The notes: generated by a model not told the origin, from the sequence alone. 64,000 nucleotides of DNA from Methanospirillum hungatei (GCF_019263745.1 NZ_CP077107.1:1860001-1924000), one strand, 5' to 3'. Shown: positions 18,545 to 28,237, numbered from the stretch's first letter. Made by a program: numbers and translations.

Positions 18545-20269
18545 CCCACGTTCCGCAGATCCTTTTATAAAATTCAATTAATCATAAAAGCTTAACTATA
18601 AATACTTCCTGATCGATCTCTATGGATAAACGATGAATTTCGATGATATCTTCGTATCAGATTCAGATCGGACAATCGGTCATCTTGGACTTGTTGCTGG
18701 TAGTTATGATGAACTGAATATTGGTCAGATAATTGATAATTTCATTCCAAAAACAGGTCCACATCACTTGACACATGGCGATATTGTTAAAGCAATGGTC
18801 ATAAATGGCCTAGGATATATTGAACGGCGGCTTTATCTTTTTCCTGCATTTTTTACCGATATCTCCCTCACTCGTCTTTTTAACAAGGAGATCACTCCAA
18901 CACAATTGAATGATGATCTTCTGGGTCGGACTTTAGATGCAATTCATGCGTTTGGAGAAACCGAAATGTTCAATCATATTGTATCGGAATGCCTTGAAAG
19001 AGACCAATTCGCAATCAATTTAGTAAATAACGATACTACCAACTTTAGTGTCCATGGAAACTATGACTCAGACAGCAATACTGAAGAAATTGAGATAACG
19101 CATGGTCATCCAAAGGATGGTCGCTGGGATCTTAAACGATTTGCACTTGGAATGGCAACCAATCAACATGGAATTCCTCTTCTTCTTCAGACATTCTCAG
19201 GGAATGAGTCTGATAAAAAAGCACTCCTTGAGATCATAACGAAAGTTAAAAAGAACCTCAATGTTGCAGAAAAAGTCATTCATGTAGCAGATTCAGCATT
19301 CTATACTGAAGAAAATCTTCAGACGCTCGGCTTTCATACCTTCTGGATATCACGTGTTCCCTTAACAATATCTGAAGCTGAGTCTCTTCGAAAAACTTCT
19401 GAATCTTTCACTTCCTGCGAAGACAGTCGTTATTCATACTATTGCTCATCATCCAATTACGCCGGAGTCAGACAAACTTGGATTGTCTTTCATTCAAGTG
19501 AACAACAAAGAAAAAAAGAGAAGGATTTTGATAAAAAAGTAGAGAAAGAACTCATACGAGCTCAAAAATCCCTAAAACACCTGGCCTGTAAACGTTTTGC
19601 CTGTGAACCCGATGCCAGAAGTGCTGCTGCCGAATGGGTTTCGAAACACCCGTGGGTAATTTTTGATACTTGTTCTATAAAACAAGTTCACGAGCGATTA
19701 GAGAAGAAACGGGGACGGCCTGGAAAAGATGAAACGCTCATACTGAAATATGTTATTGAGGCTGATATCTCACTAAATTTTACTGAATTAGAAAAAGAAA
19801 AGTCAATTCTTGGCAGATTTATTATTGCGACAAATGATCTGGATTTGGATCCTGAAACCACGTTAAACTATTATAAAGGTCAATCACAGGTCGAAAAAGG
19901 ATTCAGGTTTCTGAAGGATAAAACTTTCCGGGTATCTGACGTATTTCTTAAAAATACTGAGAGAATTCAGGCTTTGGCAATGATCATGGTTCTTTGTCTA
20001 TATGTATACGCCGTAACAGAGTACAAGTTACGGAAAAGTCTCAAAGAGACTAATGAAACAGTGCCGAATCAAACAGGTAAACCAACTCAAAAACCAACAT
20101 TACGCTGGATTTTCTTTTTATTTCGAAGAATTAGAGAACTCTCACTTCGGATTGATGGCAGAATCGTCACCAAAGTTCTCAATTTGGATAAAACGATTCG
20201 GAAATTATTAGATTGCTTGGGACGCATCATGAAAAATATTATTTCACATAACAAACTGCGGAATGTGGG
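18545..20269 (+). mobile_element. ISa copy 1 (IS1634-type), 1725 bp
   Basis: Terminal inverted repeats CCCACGTTCCGCAG (left) and CTGCGGAATGTGGG (right), flanked by the 6-bp direct repeat ATTGAT at 18539-18544 and 20270-20275. It encodes a DUF4277/DDE transposase and lies inside the group II intron maturase gene. A second, split ISa reconstructs to 1726 bp, showing that this copy has lost one base. Confidence 0.92.
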
Positions 20270-20426
20270 ATTGATGTTTCAGAGAACATTTTTAGTGTCT
20301 GTTCCTCCGAACAAAATACCCAGTTCCGATTCCCTTTCTTTGACCAGTATCGTTGTGCTACCCATTTGCGTCCCTTATCAGGATGCCTTCGTTTCGCCCA
20401 TTGCCACAGTTGATTCCATAGAATAA
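18633..20426 (+). CDS. ISa transposase with frameshifted C terminus
   Basis: A DDE transposase of the IS1634 type. The N terminus has the DUF4277 region (TIGHLGLVAGSYDEL, ERRLYLFPAFF), then DTTNFSVHG, a likely catalytic Asp region, GNESDKKALLEI and HVADSAFYTEENL, and the YKGQSQVEKGFRFLKDKTF block carrying the catalytic Glu. Compared with the copy at 39721-40100, one base is missing near 20200. The last 16 codons are therefore out of frame, and the ORF runs beyond the IS end at 20269 to 20426 in maturase DNA. The native protein would be about 538 residues; this 597-residue version may still work but has a foreign tail. Confidence 0.85.
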   Translation: MNFDDIFVSDSDRTIGHLGLVAGSYDELNIGQIIDNFIPKTGPHHLTHGDIVKAMVINGLGYIERRLYLFPAFFTDISLTRLFNKEITPTQLNDDLLGRTLDAIHAFGETEMFNHIVSECLERDQFAINLVNNDTTNFSVHGNYDSDSNTEEIEITHGHPKDGRWDLKRFALGMATNQHGIPLLLQTFSGNESDKKALLEIITKVKKNLNVAEKVIHVADSAFYTEENLQTLGFHTFWISRVPLTISEAESLRKTSESFTSCEDSRYSYYCSSSNYAGVRQTWIVFHSSEQQRKKEKDFDKKVEKELIRAQKSLKHLACKRFACEPDARSAAAEWVSKHPWVIFDTCSIKQVHERLEKKRGRPGKDETLILKYVIEADISLNFTELEKEKSILGRFIIATNDLDLDPETTLNYYKGQSQVEKGFRFLKDKTFRVSDVFLKNTERIQALAMIMVLCLYVYAVTEYKLRKSLKETNETVPNQTGKPTQKPTLRWIFFLFRRIRELSLRIDGRIVTKVLNLDKTIRKLLDCLGRIMKNIISHNKLRNVGLMFQRTFLVSVPPNKIPSSDSLSLTSIVVLPICVPYQDAFVSPIATVDSIE

Positions 20427-22141
20427 AATCCATTCTGTTAAATGTTTTCGTTGAGGCGATATGTCGGTGATAATTTGTCCACCCAATAATAATTGGGTTG
20501 AGTTTCTGAATCACCTTGTCCTGATTCCAGGCGGCAGCTTTAAGAAGAACCAATCCGATTTTCCGGGTAATCTTCTTCACAGACTCTTTGGATGGCTTCA
20601 TCAGGAGAACCCCTCTGTATTTACGTATATTAATACCCAAGAAATCAAACCCATCATTGATGTGCGTGATTTTCGTCTTGGATTCAGATAGTGTTAATCC
20701 CCTTTTTGCAAGAAAGTCGCTGATAAGGGATTTTACTTCTTCAGCAATTTCTTTGGTGGGAGTAGTGACCACGAAATCGTCCGCATATCTGACAAAATGT
20801 ACTTTCATCTTTGGATACCTTTCCATAATCAGATCTTCCATTCCATCGAGTGCCATATTAGCAAGGATCGGTGAAATGATGCCACCTTGTGGTGTTCCTT
20901 GATCGGTTGGGAACAAGTTCTGTTCGTAGATATATCCTGACTTTAAGAACTGGTTTAAGATCGATAAATCAATCAGAACATTTTCTTTAAGCCATTGATG
21001 AGAGATGTTGTCAAAGCATCCTTTAATGTCGCCTTCAAGTATCCATTCTGCCCCGGTTTTATGCCATAGGCAAACGTATAGGTACTGAGATGCATCTTGA
21101 GTACTACGGAACAGTCTAAATCCGAATGACCGAGAATCAGCAAGAGTTTCTGCAACTGGTTGAAGAGTAAAGGCATATAATGCCTGCATTGCCCGGTCGT
21201 ACATTGTTGGGATAGAAAGAGGACGTTTCGTATCTTTACCAGGTTTAGGAATATATATCCGCTTTAAAGGTTGAGCTTTGTATTGTTTATCTGAAAGACT
21301 TAATGCTGCCTGCATCTTATCTTTCGAAGAGGTCCAAAGTTCACCATCAATACCTGGAGTTCTCTTCCCACGGTTGTGAGTGACAATCCGTATCGCAAGG
21401 AGTTTTGCGTGGAATGAATGAGAAAGAAGATACTGAAGCCGTTTCGCTAAATTATACTTACCTTCATTAACTGCCTTTGCAATCTGGGTCTGCAGCCTAT
21501 TAACCGTTTCTCTCACATTCTTCCAGTCAATGGAATCCCATTGTTGGGAGAGAGAAATATTTGCACGTTTCTCGCTCTTTGGCGTCGTTGAATGACGTAC
21601 ATTCATAGATTTGCCTCCCTTCTTTGCCGTAAAGTACCTGCAGCAAGTCAGCACCCTTTCGGGTTGGAGAGACTCCTATCCTGTCAATTGCAGACAGACA
21701 TTTGCTTTTTGCTGCTTCCTCTCCCGTCTATACCTTCAGTTTTTCTCACGAAGTTCTTACCTCATTGAGGAGCATATCCAGGTTACCAAGTTCTGATATT
21801 CAGATAATTCAGATGTTTTAGGAGCCATCTTTAGACCGGGAACCATCTGTCCGTTCGACATATTGTGTGGGTTACCAATACATCCTGATTCCATACCTTT
21901 TGGTTCAAGCGTAGTCAACCAGTTTTCGCTTGTCGCCGATTACGATCCATACGATGATTCAACATATGTTTCTCCATGACATCCTTTCCCTTGCAGATGA
22001 ACAAGTTCTGGTTACCTGTTTTCCCCACGTTGTCCCATAGGCTTCACACCATTCCGTTACCAGAATCGCATGCTATGGTAGGGATATTCCGAGCGGATGG
22101 AATAGCATTACGCAATCTGAAATACCAGCTACATGTCACAC

Positions 22142-23862
22142 ACCCACATTCGCCAGATCTCTTAAATTAATTATATAATAGTAAACTATATAACTAAGTT
22201 TTATTCAATATCTATTAAGAATGGAATCCCTGGAAATTCCTCTTCAAATAGACTCGATTAAATCAATTGATCATCTTGGAATTGTAGCAGGAACATTCCA
22301 CAAACTTGGTTTGGCTCAAATAATCGATCAAGCTCTCCCCAAAACTGGCAGCACCGATTATCCAGTTCTCAAATATTATTAGCTTTTATTCCCAACGGCC
22401 TCGGATTTACCGAGAGACGTCTATATCTTTTTCCGGAATACTGTCAAAACCTTGATCTCGAAAGACTGATAGGTCCAGATATTTCAGCCAGTCATTTCAA
22501 CGAATCTGTATTAGGTCGATTAATGGATCAAATCCATGCCTATGGACCCACAAAGTTATTTACAGACCTAGTTACTCAAATGTTTACCGTTTACAAGGAG
22601 AAATTACAACTCGGTCACGTAGATACAACAAATTTCAGTGTTCATGGTGAATATGAAAACGGTTCTGGAGATAGTTGTATCAGAATTACAAAAGGACATC
22701 CAAAAGATAAACGATGGGATCTCAAACGATTCGTTCTCAGTCTAGTGGTGAATCAACACGGCATTCCGATATTTGCTCGGGCTCATGATGGAAACGAGTC
22801 AGATAAGGAGACATTAGTCAAAACCATTCTCTCTCTAAAAGAATCTTTTGAATTTGATCCTGATGTCATATTTATGGGAGATAGTGCCCTCTATACTGAA
22901 AAGAATATCAATTCTCTAGGCAATGAAACAAAATGGATCTCCAATGTTCCTGCTACGATTAACGAGATGACCGAACTCCTGAAAGCAGATGTGAATTTGG
23001 TTCCTACATCTGATCCCAGATATTCCTGCTGTTCCGTAAACTCTACTTATGGAGGGATCCTCCAAAAATGGATCATTGTCTCATCTGAAGAAATGAAAGT
23101 TCGTGAGGAAAAAACATTTGATAAAAACCTTGAAAAGCGATACAAGGTTGCAATAAAAGGATTGAAAGAGGTCACGACTATCCTTTATGAATGTGAAGCG
23201 GATGCCAGAAATGCTCTTACACGTTATCTGGATAAGGCATCATTGGTGGCTCTGAGTGAATCTGATGTTAAAATTGTTCATAAACGAGCAAATGGTAAGC
23301 GGGGGAGACCAAAAGAAGGTGAAGTTCTCCTGGCGAAATATCAAATAAAGGCCTCTGTCAAACCAAATCAGAAGACAATTGAGAAAGAACGTGCTTCCCT
23401 GGGCAGGTTTATTCTTGCAACAAATGTTCTCGATCTGGATGGTGAAGCAGTACTCAACCATTATAAAGGACAAATGCTGGTTGAACAAGGATTTCGATTC
23501 TTAAAAGACAAATCGTTCAGAGTTGCTGAAGTGTATCTGAAAAATGAGAGACGTATTGAGGCATTATGTATGATTATGGTTCTTTGCCTCATGATTTATG
23601 CATATACTGAGTGGTTAATGAGAAAGCGGTTGCAAGAAGAAAAGTCGTCTGTTTTGAATCAAAAGAAAAAACCAACTCAAAAGCCAACCTTAAAATGGAT
23701 TTTCTTTAAGTTCAGGGAAATAAAATCCTGCACTCTCGTATTCAATGATAGATTATGCTCATCAGTTCAACGATTGAGTCCAGAGAACTTAAAGATACTA
23801 CATTTGCTTGGACCGGAGTATGAAAAATTCTACACCTGAAAAAAGATCTGGCGAATGTGGGT
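22142..23862 (+). mobile_element. ISc (IS1634-type), about 1721 bp
   Basis: Bounded by inverted repeats ACCCACATTCGCCAGATCT at 22142 and its complement ending at 23862. No target duplication is visible: the left flank is the intron 5' end and the right flank is ISb sequence. The transposase is related to, but clearly different from, those of ISa and ISb. Confidence 0.85.
22221..23839 (+). pseudogene. ISc transposase, frameshifted
   Basis: An ATG at 22221 opens a frame with SIDHLGIVAGTFHKLGLAQIID, the normal start of this family, but it ends at a TAG near 22379. The rest continues in another frame from about 22355 (LLAFIPNGLGFTERRLYLFPEYC) to 23839, with DTTNFSVHGEYE, GNESDKETLV, MGDSALYTE and YKGQMLVEQGFRFLKDKSF. 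A single-base loss around 22350 explains the break. The downstream ORF alone (438 residues from 22523) lacks the N-terminal region. Confidence 0.85.
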
Positions 23863-24016
23863 TTGTCTATTATCCCTGAGACTATGCCTAAATGAGCGAT
23901 GGTCACATTTGAATCAGCAACGATGGACATTATTCAAAAAGAGTATACAACGCACTCAGATTTAAATGTTTGTACTAAAAATAGGTTTCGTAACACTCGT
24001 TGCTGCCGAGTGTCGG
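23863..24016 (-). mobile_element. Left-end remnant of ISb
   Basis: 154 bases matching the first 154 bases of the ISb at 38008 in reverse orientation, with one difference. It includes the terminal repeat CCGACACTCGGCAGC and the transposase start, here a proper ATG (MSIVADSNVTIAHLG), which is ATA in the 38-kb copy. It is cut by ISc at 23862. The flank at 24017-24022 is the ATAAAG target inside ISa. Confidence 0.9.
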
Positions 24017-25262
24017 CTTTATAATAGTTTAACGTGGTTTCAGGATCCAAATCCAGATCATTTGTCGCAATAATAAATCTGCCAAGAATTGACTTTTCTT
24101 TTTCTAATTCAGTAAAATTTAGTGAGATATCAGCCTCAATAACATATTTCAGTATGAGCGTTTCATCTTTTCCAGGCCGTCCCCGTTTCTTCTCTAATCG
24201 CTCGTGAACTTGTTTTATAGAACAAGTATCAAAAATTACCCACGGGTGTTTCGAAACCCATTCGGCAGCAGCACTTCTGGCATCGGGTTCACAGGCAAAA
24301 CGTTTACAGGCCAGGTGTTTTAGGGATTTTTGAGCTCGTATGAGTTCTTTCTCTACTTTTTTATCAAAATCCTTCTCTTTTTTTCTTTGTTGTTCACTTG
24401 AATGAAAGACAATCCAAGTTTGTCTGACTCCGGCGTAATTGGATGATGAGCAATAGTATGAATAACGACTGTCTTCGCAGGAAGTGAAAGATTCAGAAGT
24501 TTTTCGAAGAGACTCAGCTTCAGATATTGTTAAGGGAACACGTGATATCCAGAAGGTATGAAAGCCGAGCGTCTGAAGATTTTCTTCAGTATAGAATGCT
24601 GAATCTGCTACATGAATGACTTTTTCTGCAACATTGAGGTTCTTTTTAACTTTCGTTATGATCTCAAGGAGTGCTTTTTTATCAGACTCATTCCCTGAGA
24701 ATGTCTGAAGAAGAAGAGGAATTCCATGTTGATTGGTTGCCATTCCAAGTGCAAATCGTTTAAGATCCCAGCGACCATCCTTTGGATGACCATGCGTTAT
24801 CTCAATTTCTTCAGTATTGCTGTCTGAGTCATAGTTTCCATGGACACTAAAGTTGGTAGTATCGTTATTTACTAAATTGATTGCGAATTGGTCTCTTTCA
24901 AGGCATTCCGATACAATATGATTGAACATTTCGGTTTCTCCAAACGCATGAATTGCATCTAAAGTCCGACCCAGAAGATCATCATTCAATTGTGTTGGAG
25001 TGATCTCCTTGTTAAAAAGACGAGTGAGGGAGATATCGGTAAAAAATGCAGGAAAAAGATAAAGCCGCCGTTCAATATATCCTAGGCCATTTATGACCAT
25101 TGCTTTAACAATATCGCCATGGGTCAAGTGATGTGGACCTGTTTTTGGAATGAAGTTATCAATTATCTGACCAATATTCAGTTCATCATAACTACCAGCA
25201 ACAAGTCCAAGATGACCGATTGTCCGATCTGAATCTGATACGAAGATATCATCGAAATCCAT
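24017..25262 (-). pseudogene. ISa transposase, N-terminal 415 codons
   Basis: Starts MDFDDIFVSDSDRTIGHLG at 25262 and is almost identical to the copy-1 transposase until LDLDPETTLNYYK, where ISb interrupts it. The ORF then reads about 28 codons into ISb and stops at 23934. It lacks the block with the catalytic Glu, so it is inactive alone. Confidence 0.9.
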
Positions 25263-25350
25263 CGTTTATCCATAGAGATCGATCAGGAAGTATTTATAGT
25301 TAAGCTTTTATGATTAATTGAATTTTATAAAAGGATCTGCGGAACGTGGG
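24017..25350 (-). mobile_element. Left part of split ISa copy 2
   Basis: Reverse-oriented ISa from its left terminal repeat (CCCACGTTCCGCAG, ending at 25350) to the ISb insertion point at 24017. It is nearly identical to copy 1. The target ATAAAG recurs at 39721-39726, where the missing right part of this ISa resumes. The two parts (1334 + 398 bases minus the 6-bp duplication) give 1726 bp, one more than copy 1, as expected from copy 1's single-base deletion. Confidence 0.9.
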
Positions 25351-25440
25351 AGTTCATTAGTTCTTAGTTTTGTTTGCATTTTCATCGATTCAAACATCAC
25401 TAAGAGCACATTTATTTTTTGTTAGTGGCAAACTTGGGCT
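25351..25440 (-). mobile_element. Left end of ISf
   Basis: On the minus strand it begins AGCCCAAGTTTGCCACT at 25440, the inverted complement of the right end at 41627-41643. It ends at the ISa insertion point at 25351. Its last bases supply the missing start of the ISf transposase (MKMQTKLRTNEL), which joins in frame to the coding sequence at 40119 through a shared AACT. Confidence 0.75.
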
Positions 25441-25617
25441 TTATCAATCGCATGGAAAGAATGAAGCGAAGAACTCCAGATGTCCAAGTGAAACTAAACT
25501 ACTTTCCTAAATGCCGCCCGAAATTCGGGTTGTAAGGTGCTTGAGCCGTATGAATTGAAAGGTTCACGTACGGTTCTTAGAAGGGGGGAAGGGAGTAATC
25601 TCTTCTCTCTATTCGAC
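25441..25617 (+). mobile_element. 3' fragment of a second group II intron copy
   Basis: Plus-strand fragment with the last 30 codons of a maturase (INRMERMKRRTPDVQVKLNY, stop TAA at 25533-25535), then domain V at 25543-25577 and a domain VI region ending TATTCGAC at 25617. It is about 85% identical to the tail of the first intron. The 5' part is missing; ISf lies against its left end. Confidence 0.85.
25543..25577 (+). ncRNA. Group II intron domain V (second copy)
   Basis: GAGCCGTATG at the start and CGTACGGTTCT at the end form the conserved stem with a GAAA-type loop. Relative to the first copy the distal stem differs by paired substitutions. Confidence 0.8.
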
Positions 25618-25776
25618 TGTAATTTTAAAATTGACTAAATTGAAAAAACCATCAAATTTAAACTTGATTTCAGAATAGATGATTTTTAAAATTATTCATT
25701 GAAAATTATCTACTGCCGAGTGTCGGTTACTTTATCTTTTAATCGTAATTAAATATTAACCGATGAGATCTTAAGA
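25618..25776. other. Spacer with a solo ISb-like terminal repeat
   Basis: AT-rich, no ORF. TGCCGAGTGTCGG at 25714-25726 equals the outer 13 bases of the ISb terminal repeat, but the adjoining sequence is not ISb. It could be the end of a related, decayed element. The core CCGAGTGTCGG is itself a short hairpin and lies just downstream of the flippase stop, so a role at the operon end is also possible. Confidence 0.4.
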
Positions 25777-26763
25777 TCACTCTGATGGATCAATTTCCTT
25801 TTTTATTACAGATAAACTAATTCCCAAATACCATGTGCTAATAATTCCTGAAACAACAATGCAAACAAACATCATTGCATTTGCAACTATTGTGTAAGCA
25901 AAAGCAGTGTTGGAATTAATCCCAAAAGCAGTCAATCCCATAATGCCAAAATAATGATATGTGCCAATATTCCCTGGTGATGATGGAATCATTATTCCAA
26001 AATTAATTATAATCATTGTGAAGATGGCAATAAAAAAAAGAGAGGAGTTGGAAATATTAAATGCCATTAATAAAATAAAATACACGCAAGCTTCAATTAA
26101 CCAAATCAAAATCGAACAGATTAAAGTAAAAAATGTTTGACAGCCATTTTTTAACATACCTAAACCAAGAAATAATTTTTCCAAGCAATTTTTAATTTTT
26201 AAGTCGTAATTACCTGGAAGAAAAAAAAGGAAGAAAGAAACCAAGGTAATAGTTTTTGATTGATAATATGTAGAGATTAGGATTATTATGATTCCTCCAA
26301 AAAATAGAGATGATGTAAAAACCCCTAGATTGCGTACCCATTCAGGAAAGGGATAAATTATCAATAAAATACTTAAAAATAAAACGAGGATTATCCCATC
26401 AAATATTCGTTCAAGAATGATTGAAGATAATGAGGCAATTTTGCTAATATTTTCTTTTATACCAATTAAATATGCCCTAACAAATTCTCCTAAACGCAAA
26501 GGTAAAAATGTATTTGCCATGAATCCAACAAAAAGAACACAAAAAATTGATGTAAATTGAATATTTTTCACCGATTTTAACATAATTTGCCATCTTATCC
26601 CACGTAATATGTAACTAAACAAAAAAAATGCAGCAGCAGCAAATATTAAAATTATATTAACATTAGATAATGAAGAAATAAATTCTTCTAAATTAAAATT
26701 TTTAAAACATAAAACAATAAAAAAAAAACTTAAAATAATTCCAAAAATAGTAATTTTTTTCAT
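25777..26763 (-). CDS. Flippase-like membrane protein, LPG synthase TM / UPF0104 family
   Basis: 328 residues with about eight hydrophobic segments. LRGIRWQIMLKSV, FLPLRLGEFVRAYLIG and ILERIFDGIILVLFL match the UPF0104/LPG synthase transmembrane family, as in the protein at 774-1724 but only distantly similar. Last gene of the heptose operon, 21 bases after the GT2 gene. It may translocate a lipid-linked sugar or intermediate; this is inferred from its repeated pairing with DPM-like GT2 enzymes. Confidence 0.8.
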   Translation of the reverse strand: MKKITIFGIILSFFFIVLCFKNFNLEEFISSLSNVNIILIFAAAAFFLFSYILRGIRWQIMLKSVKNIQFTSIFCVLFVGFMANTFLPLRLGEFVRAYLIGIKENISKIASLSSIILERIFDGIILVLFLSILLIIYPFPEWVRNLGVFTSSLFFGGIIIILISTYYQSKTITLVSFFLFFLPGNYDLKIKNCLEKLFLGLGMLKNGCQTFFTLICSILIWLIEACVYFILLMAFNISNSSLFFIAIFTMIIINFGIMIPSSPGNIGTYHYFGIMGLTAFGINSNTAFAYTIVANAMMFVCIVVSGIISTWYLGISLSVIKKEIDPSE

Positions 26764-26784
26764 AATTATCGATAATTAGACTAA

Positions 26785-27444
26785 TTAAAATTTTAAGTGA
26801 AATAATCTTTTAATGGTCCACATTGTACTAGAAAATGCTCTCATTGTAACATCCCCAATGCGCTCATTATAATCAATTGGAATTTCTTTCATTTTATATC
26901 CCATTTGAATAGGTTTTATTAATAATTCTACAGGAAAGGCTGCACCTGCAGGGTTCCATTGAATGTTGTGTATCATTTCTTTTTTATATGCTCGCATACC
27001 GGAGTGAATATCGGTAGTTTGAATTCCAAATAGTAATTTTGTTGAAAAAGCAAAAAACCAATTGGCAAGATAATTACCAAAGGGCATGTTTTTAGGCTTT
27101 TTATTACCTAAACGTGATGCATTGACAATATCATATCCCTGTTCCATCCAATAAACTAATTCTGGAATCTTTTTTGTAGGGTAGGTATCATCACAATCAA
27201 GGGTAATAATTATTTCATTATTTGCAGACATTAATGCCAATTCCATTGCTTTCCCATATCCTTGAGGAGGATATTGGCGGATAACTTTACACCCTAATTC
27301 ATGAGCAATATCAGGAGTCTTATCAGTACTACTATCCACAATCAAAATTTCAGAATCAGGAACAATACAATTAATATCATTAATGACTTTTGATATTGCT
27401 CGTTCTTCATTTAAAGTAATCATGACAACAGAAATATTTGACAT
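26785..27444 (-). CDS. GT2 glycosyltransferase, dolichyl-phosphate mannose synthase-like
   Basis: 219 residues, a bare GT-A domain without the membrane anchor of the 1800-2945 gene. ISVVMITLNEERAIS, IVDSSTDKT, TLDCDDTYPT (DxD-type) and TTDIHSGMRAYKKE are the DPM1/AglD-branch motifs. It probably transfers a sugar to polyprenyl phosphate. Its donor may be the GDP-heptose made by this operon, which is a guess from context. It lies 13 bases after the methyltransferase gene. Confidence 0.82.
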   Translation of the reverse strand: MSNISVVMITLNEERAISKVINDINCIVPDSEILIVDSSTDKTPDIAHELGCKVIRQYPPQGYGKAMELALMSANNEIIITLDCDDTYPTKKIPELVYWMEQGYDIVNASRLGNKKPKNMPFGNYLANWFFAFSTKLLFGIQTTDIHSGMRAYKKEMIHNIQWNPAGAAFPVELLIKPIQMGYKMKEIPIDYNERIGDVTMRAFSSTMWTIKRLFHLKF

Positions 27445-27457
27445 AAAAATCGCCCTT

Positions 27458-28237
27458 TTATTTATGAGGTTTAGCTATAAATATAAATTGAAATGAAAAG
27501 AAATTTTTCCAGATTTTTGCTAATTTATATTCAATTGGATATATCCTCTTCAAGTAAAATTGGTATTGCCTTGACTGAATAATCATCCTAGGATCTACTT
27601 GAGGAACGCCATTTCGAACAAACCAGCTTTTTATCCAAGGTACAAAGGGCCGGATAAAATTTGGCGTAATATCAAGTAAAAGGATTTCATACCCGGCCTT
27701 TTGAATCAATATTTTTGCTGTTTTTCTTGTAAAAAACCGGATGTGCGTTTTATCCAATGTACCTGTATCTTTATAAGTAAAAGAACCGAAAAGTAAAGAA
27801 AATCGAACATTCCAAGTTGCAATATTAGGTATGGAAGCGATTATTGTGCCACTTGGTTTAAGAAATTGAATGTATTTACTTAATAAATCTGCTGGATCAT
27901 ATATATGCTCAAGGATATCTGCAAAGATAATTAAATCAAATTTTTCATTCACAATTTCCTCTGGAAGATTCTCTAATTCAGTAGCATTAGAAACAAACGC
28001 ACCATTTATACGATCTTTTGCAACAGAAACTGCATATTTTGAGATATCTATCCCATAAACAATATTATTCCTCTTTTGAAGTTCTTCTCCCAATGCTCCA
28101 AAGCCACACCCCACATCCAAAATTTTCAAATTTGAGCCAACATGTTTTACTATTCCTTGATTAATATCCTCAAAATAGTGATAATTTTCTTTTTTATCAT
28201 GTACCATTATTTTAACCACATCCAATTCCATGAGCAT
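27458..28237 (-). CDS. Class I SAM-dependent methyltransferase
   Basis: 259 residues. LKILDVGCGFGALGEELQ is motif I, YGIDISKYAV motif II, FDLIIFADILEHI the acceptor motif and GTIIASIPNIATW motif III. The context suggests methylation of a sugar. The ATG at 28235-28237 overlaps the hddA stop (TAATG), so the two genes are translationally coupled; a second ATG lies two codons downstream. Confidence 0.85.
   Translation of the reverse strand: MLMELDVVKIMVHDKKENYHYFEDINQGIVKHVGSNLKILDVGCGFGALGEELQKRNNIVYGIDISKYAVSVAKDRINGAFVSNATELENLPEEIVNEKFDLIIFADILEHIYDPADLLSKYIQFLKPSGTIIASIPNIATWNVRFSLLFGSFTYKDTGTLDKTHIRFFTRKTAKILIQKAGYEILLLDITPNFIRPFVPWIKSWFVRNGVPQVDPRMIIQSRQYQFYLKRIYPIEYKLAKIWKNFFSFQFIFIAKPHK

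Larger units (their letters stand above)
18388..21606 (-). pseudogene. Group II intron reverse transcriptase/maturase, split by ISa
   Basis: The N-terminal part (21606 to 20270) contains the RT domains: GKRTPGIDGE, LEGDIKGCFDNI, GTPQGGIISPILANM and YADDFVVT (the catalytic Asp pair), then the maturase region. ISa entered near codon 440. After removing ISa and one 6-bp target copy, the frame continues through 18538-18388 with RRHFMVKLDRNPF and ends YRPKFGL-stop; the restored gene is exactly 496 codons. As it stands, the RT runs a few codons into ISa and stops at 20239, lacking its C-terminal 50 residues. The ATG at 21606 is preceded by GGGAGG at about 7 nt. The upstream in-frame ATG at 21654 is less likely. 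Confidence 0.88.
18305..22141 (-). mobile_element. Group II intron interrupted by ISa
   Basis: Read on the minus strand the element starts GTGTG at 22141, agreeing with the GUGYG consensus, and ends TATTCGAC at 18305. The 3' boundary is fixed by comparison with the second intron copy, where similarity also ends exactly after TATTCGAC (25617). It carries an intron-encoded reverse transcriptase/maturase and a domain V hairpin. ISa (18545-20269) splits the maturase, so the intron without it is about 2.1 kb. Its 5' end abuts ISc (22142) and its 3' end abuts the ISb remnant. Confidence 0.8.

Noticed and set aside
22523-23839. The 438-codon ORF as a complete ISc transposase
   Set aside because: The N-terminal region is present upstream in another frame, so the gene is frameshifted and the ORF is only its larger part.
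18217-25726. The whole zone as one composite transposon bounded by inverted ISb ends
   Set aside because: The ends at 18217 and 25714 have the same 13 bases, but the flanks do not match and the 25714 end is not followed by ISb sequence. Split-element evidence supports an inversion instead.
25714-25726. The short hairpin CCGAGTGTCGG as a terminator of the heptose operon
   Set aside because: It equals the ISb end, lacks a T tract and archaeal terminators do not need a hairpin; an IS remnant is more likely.
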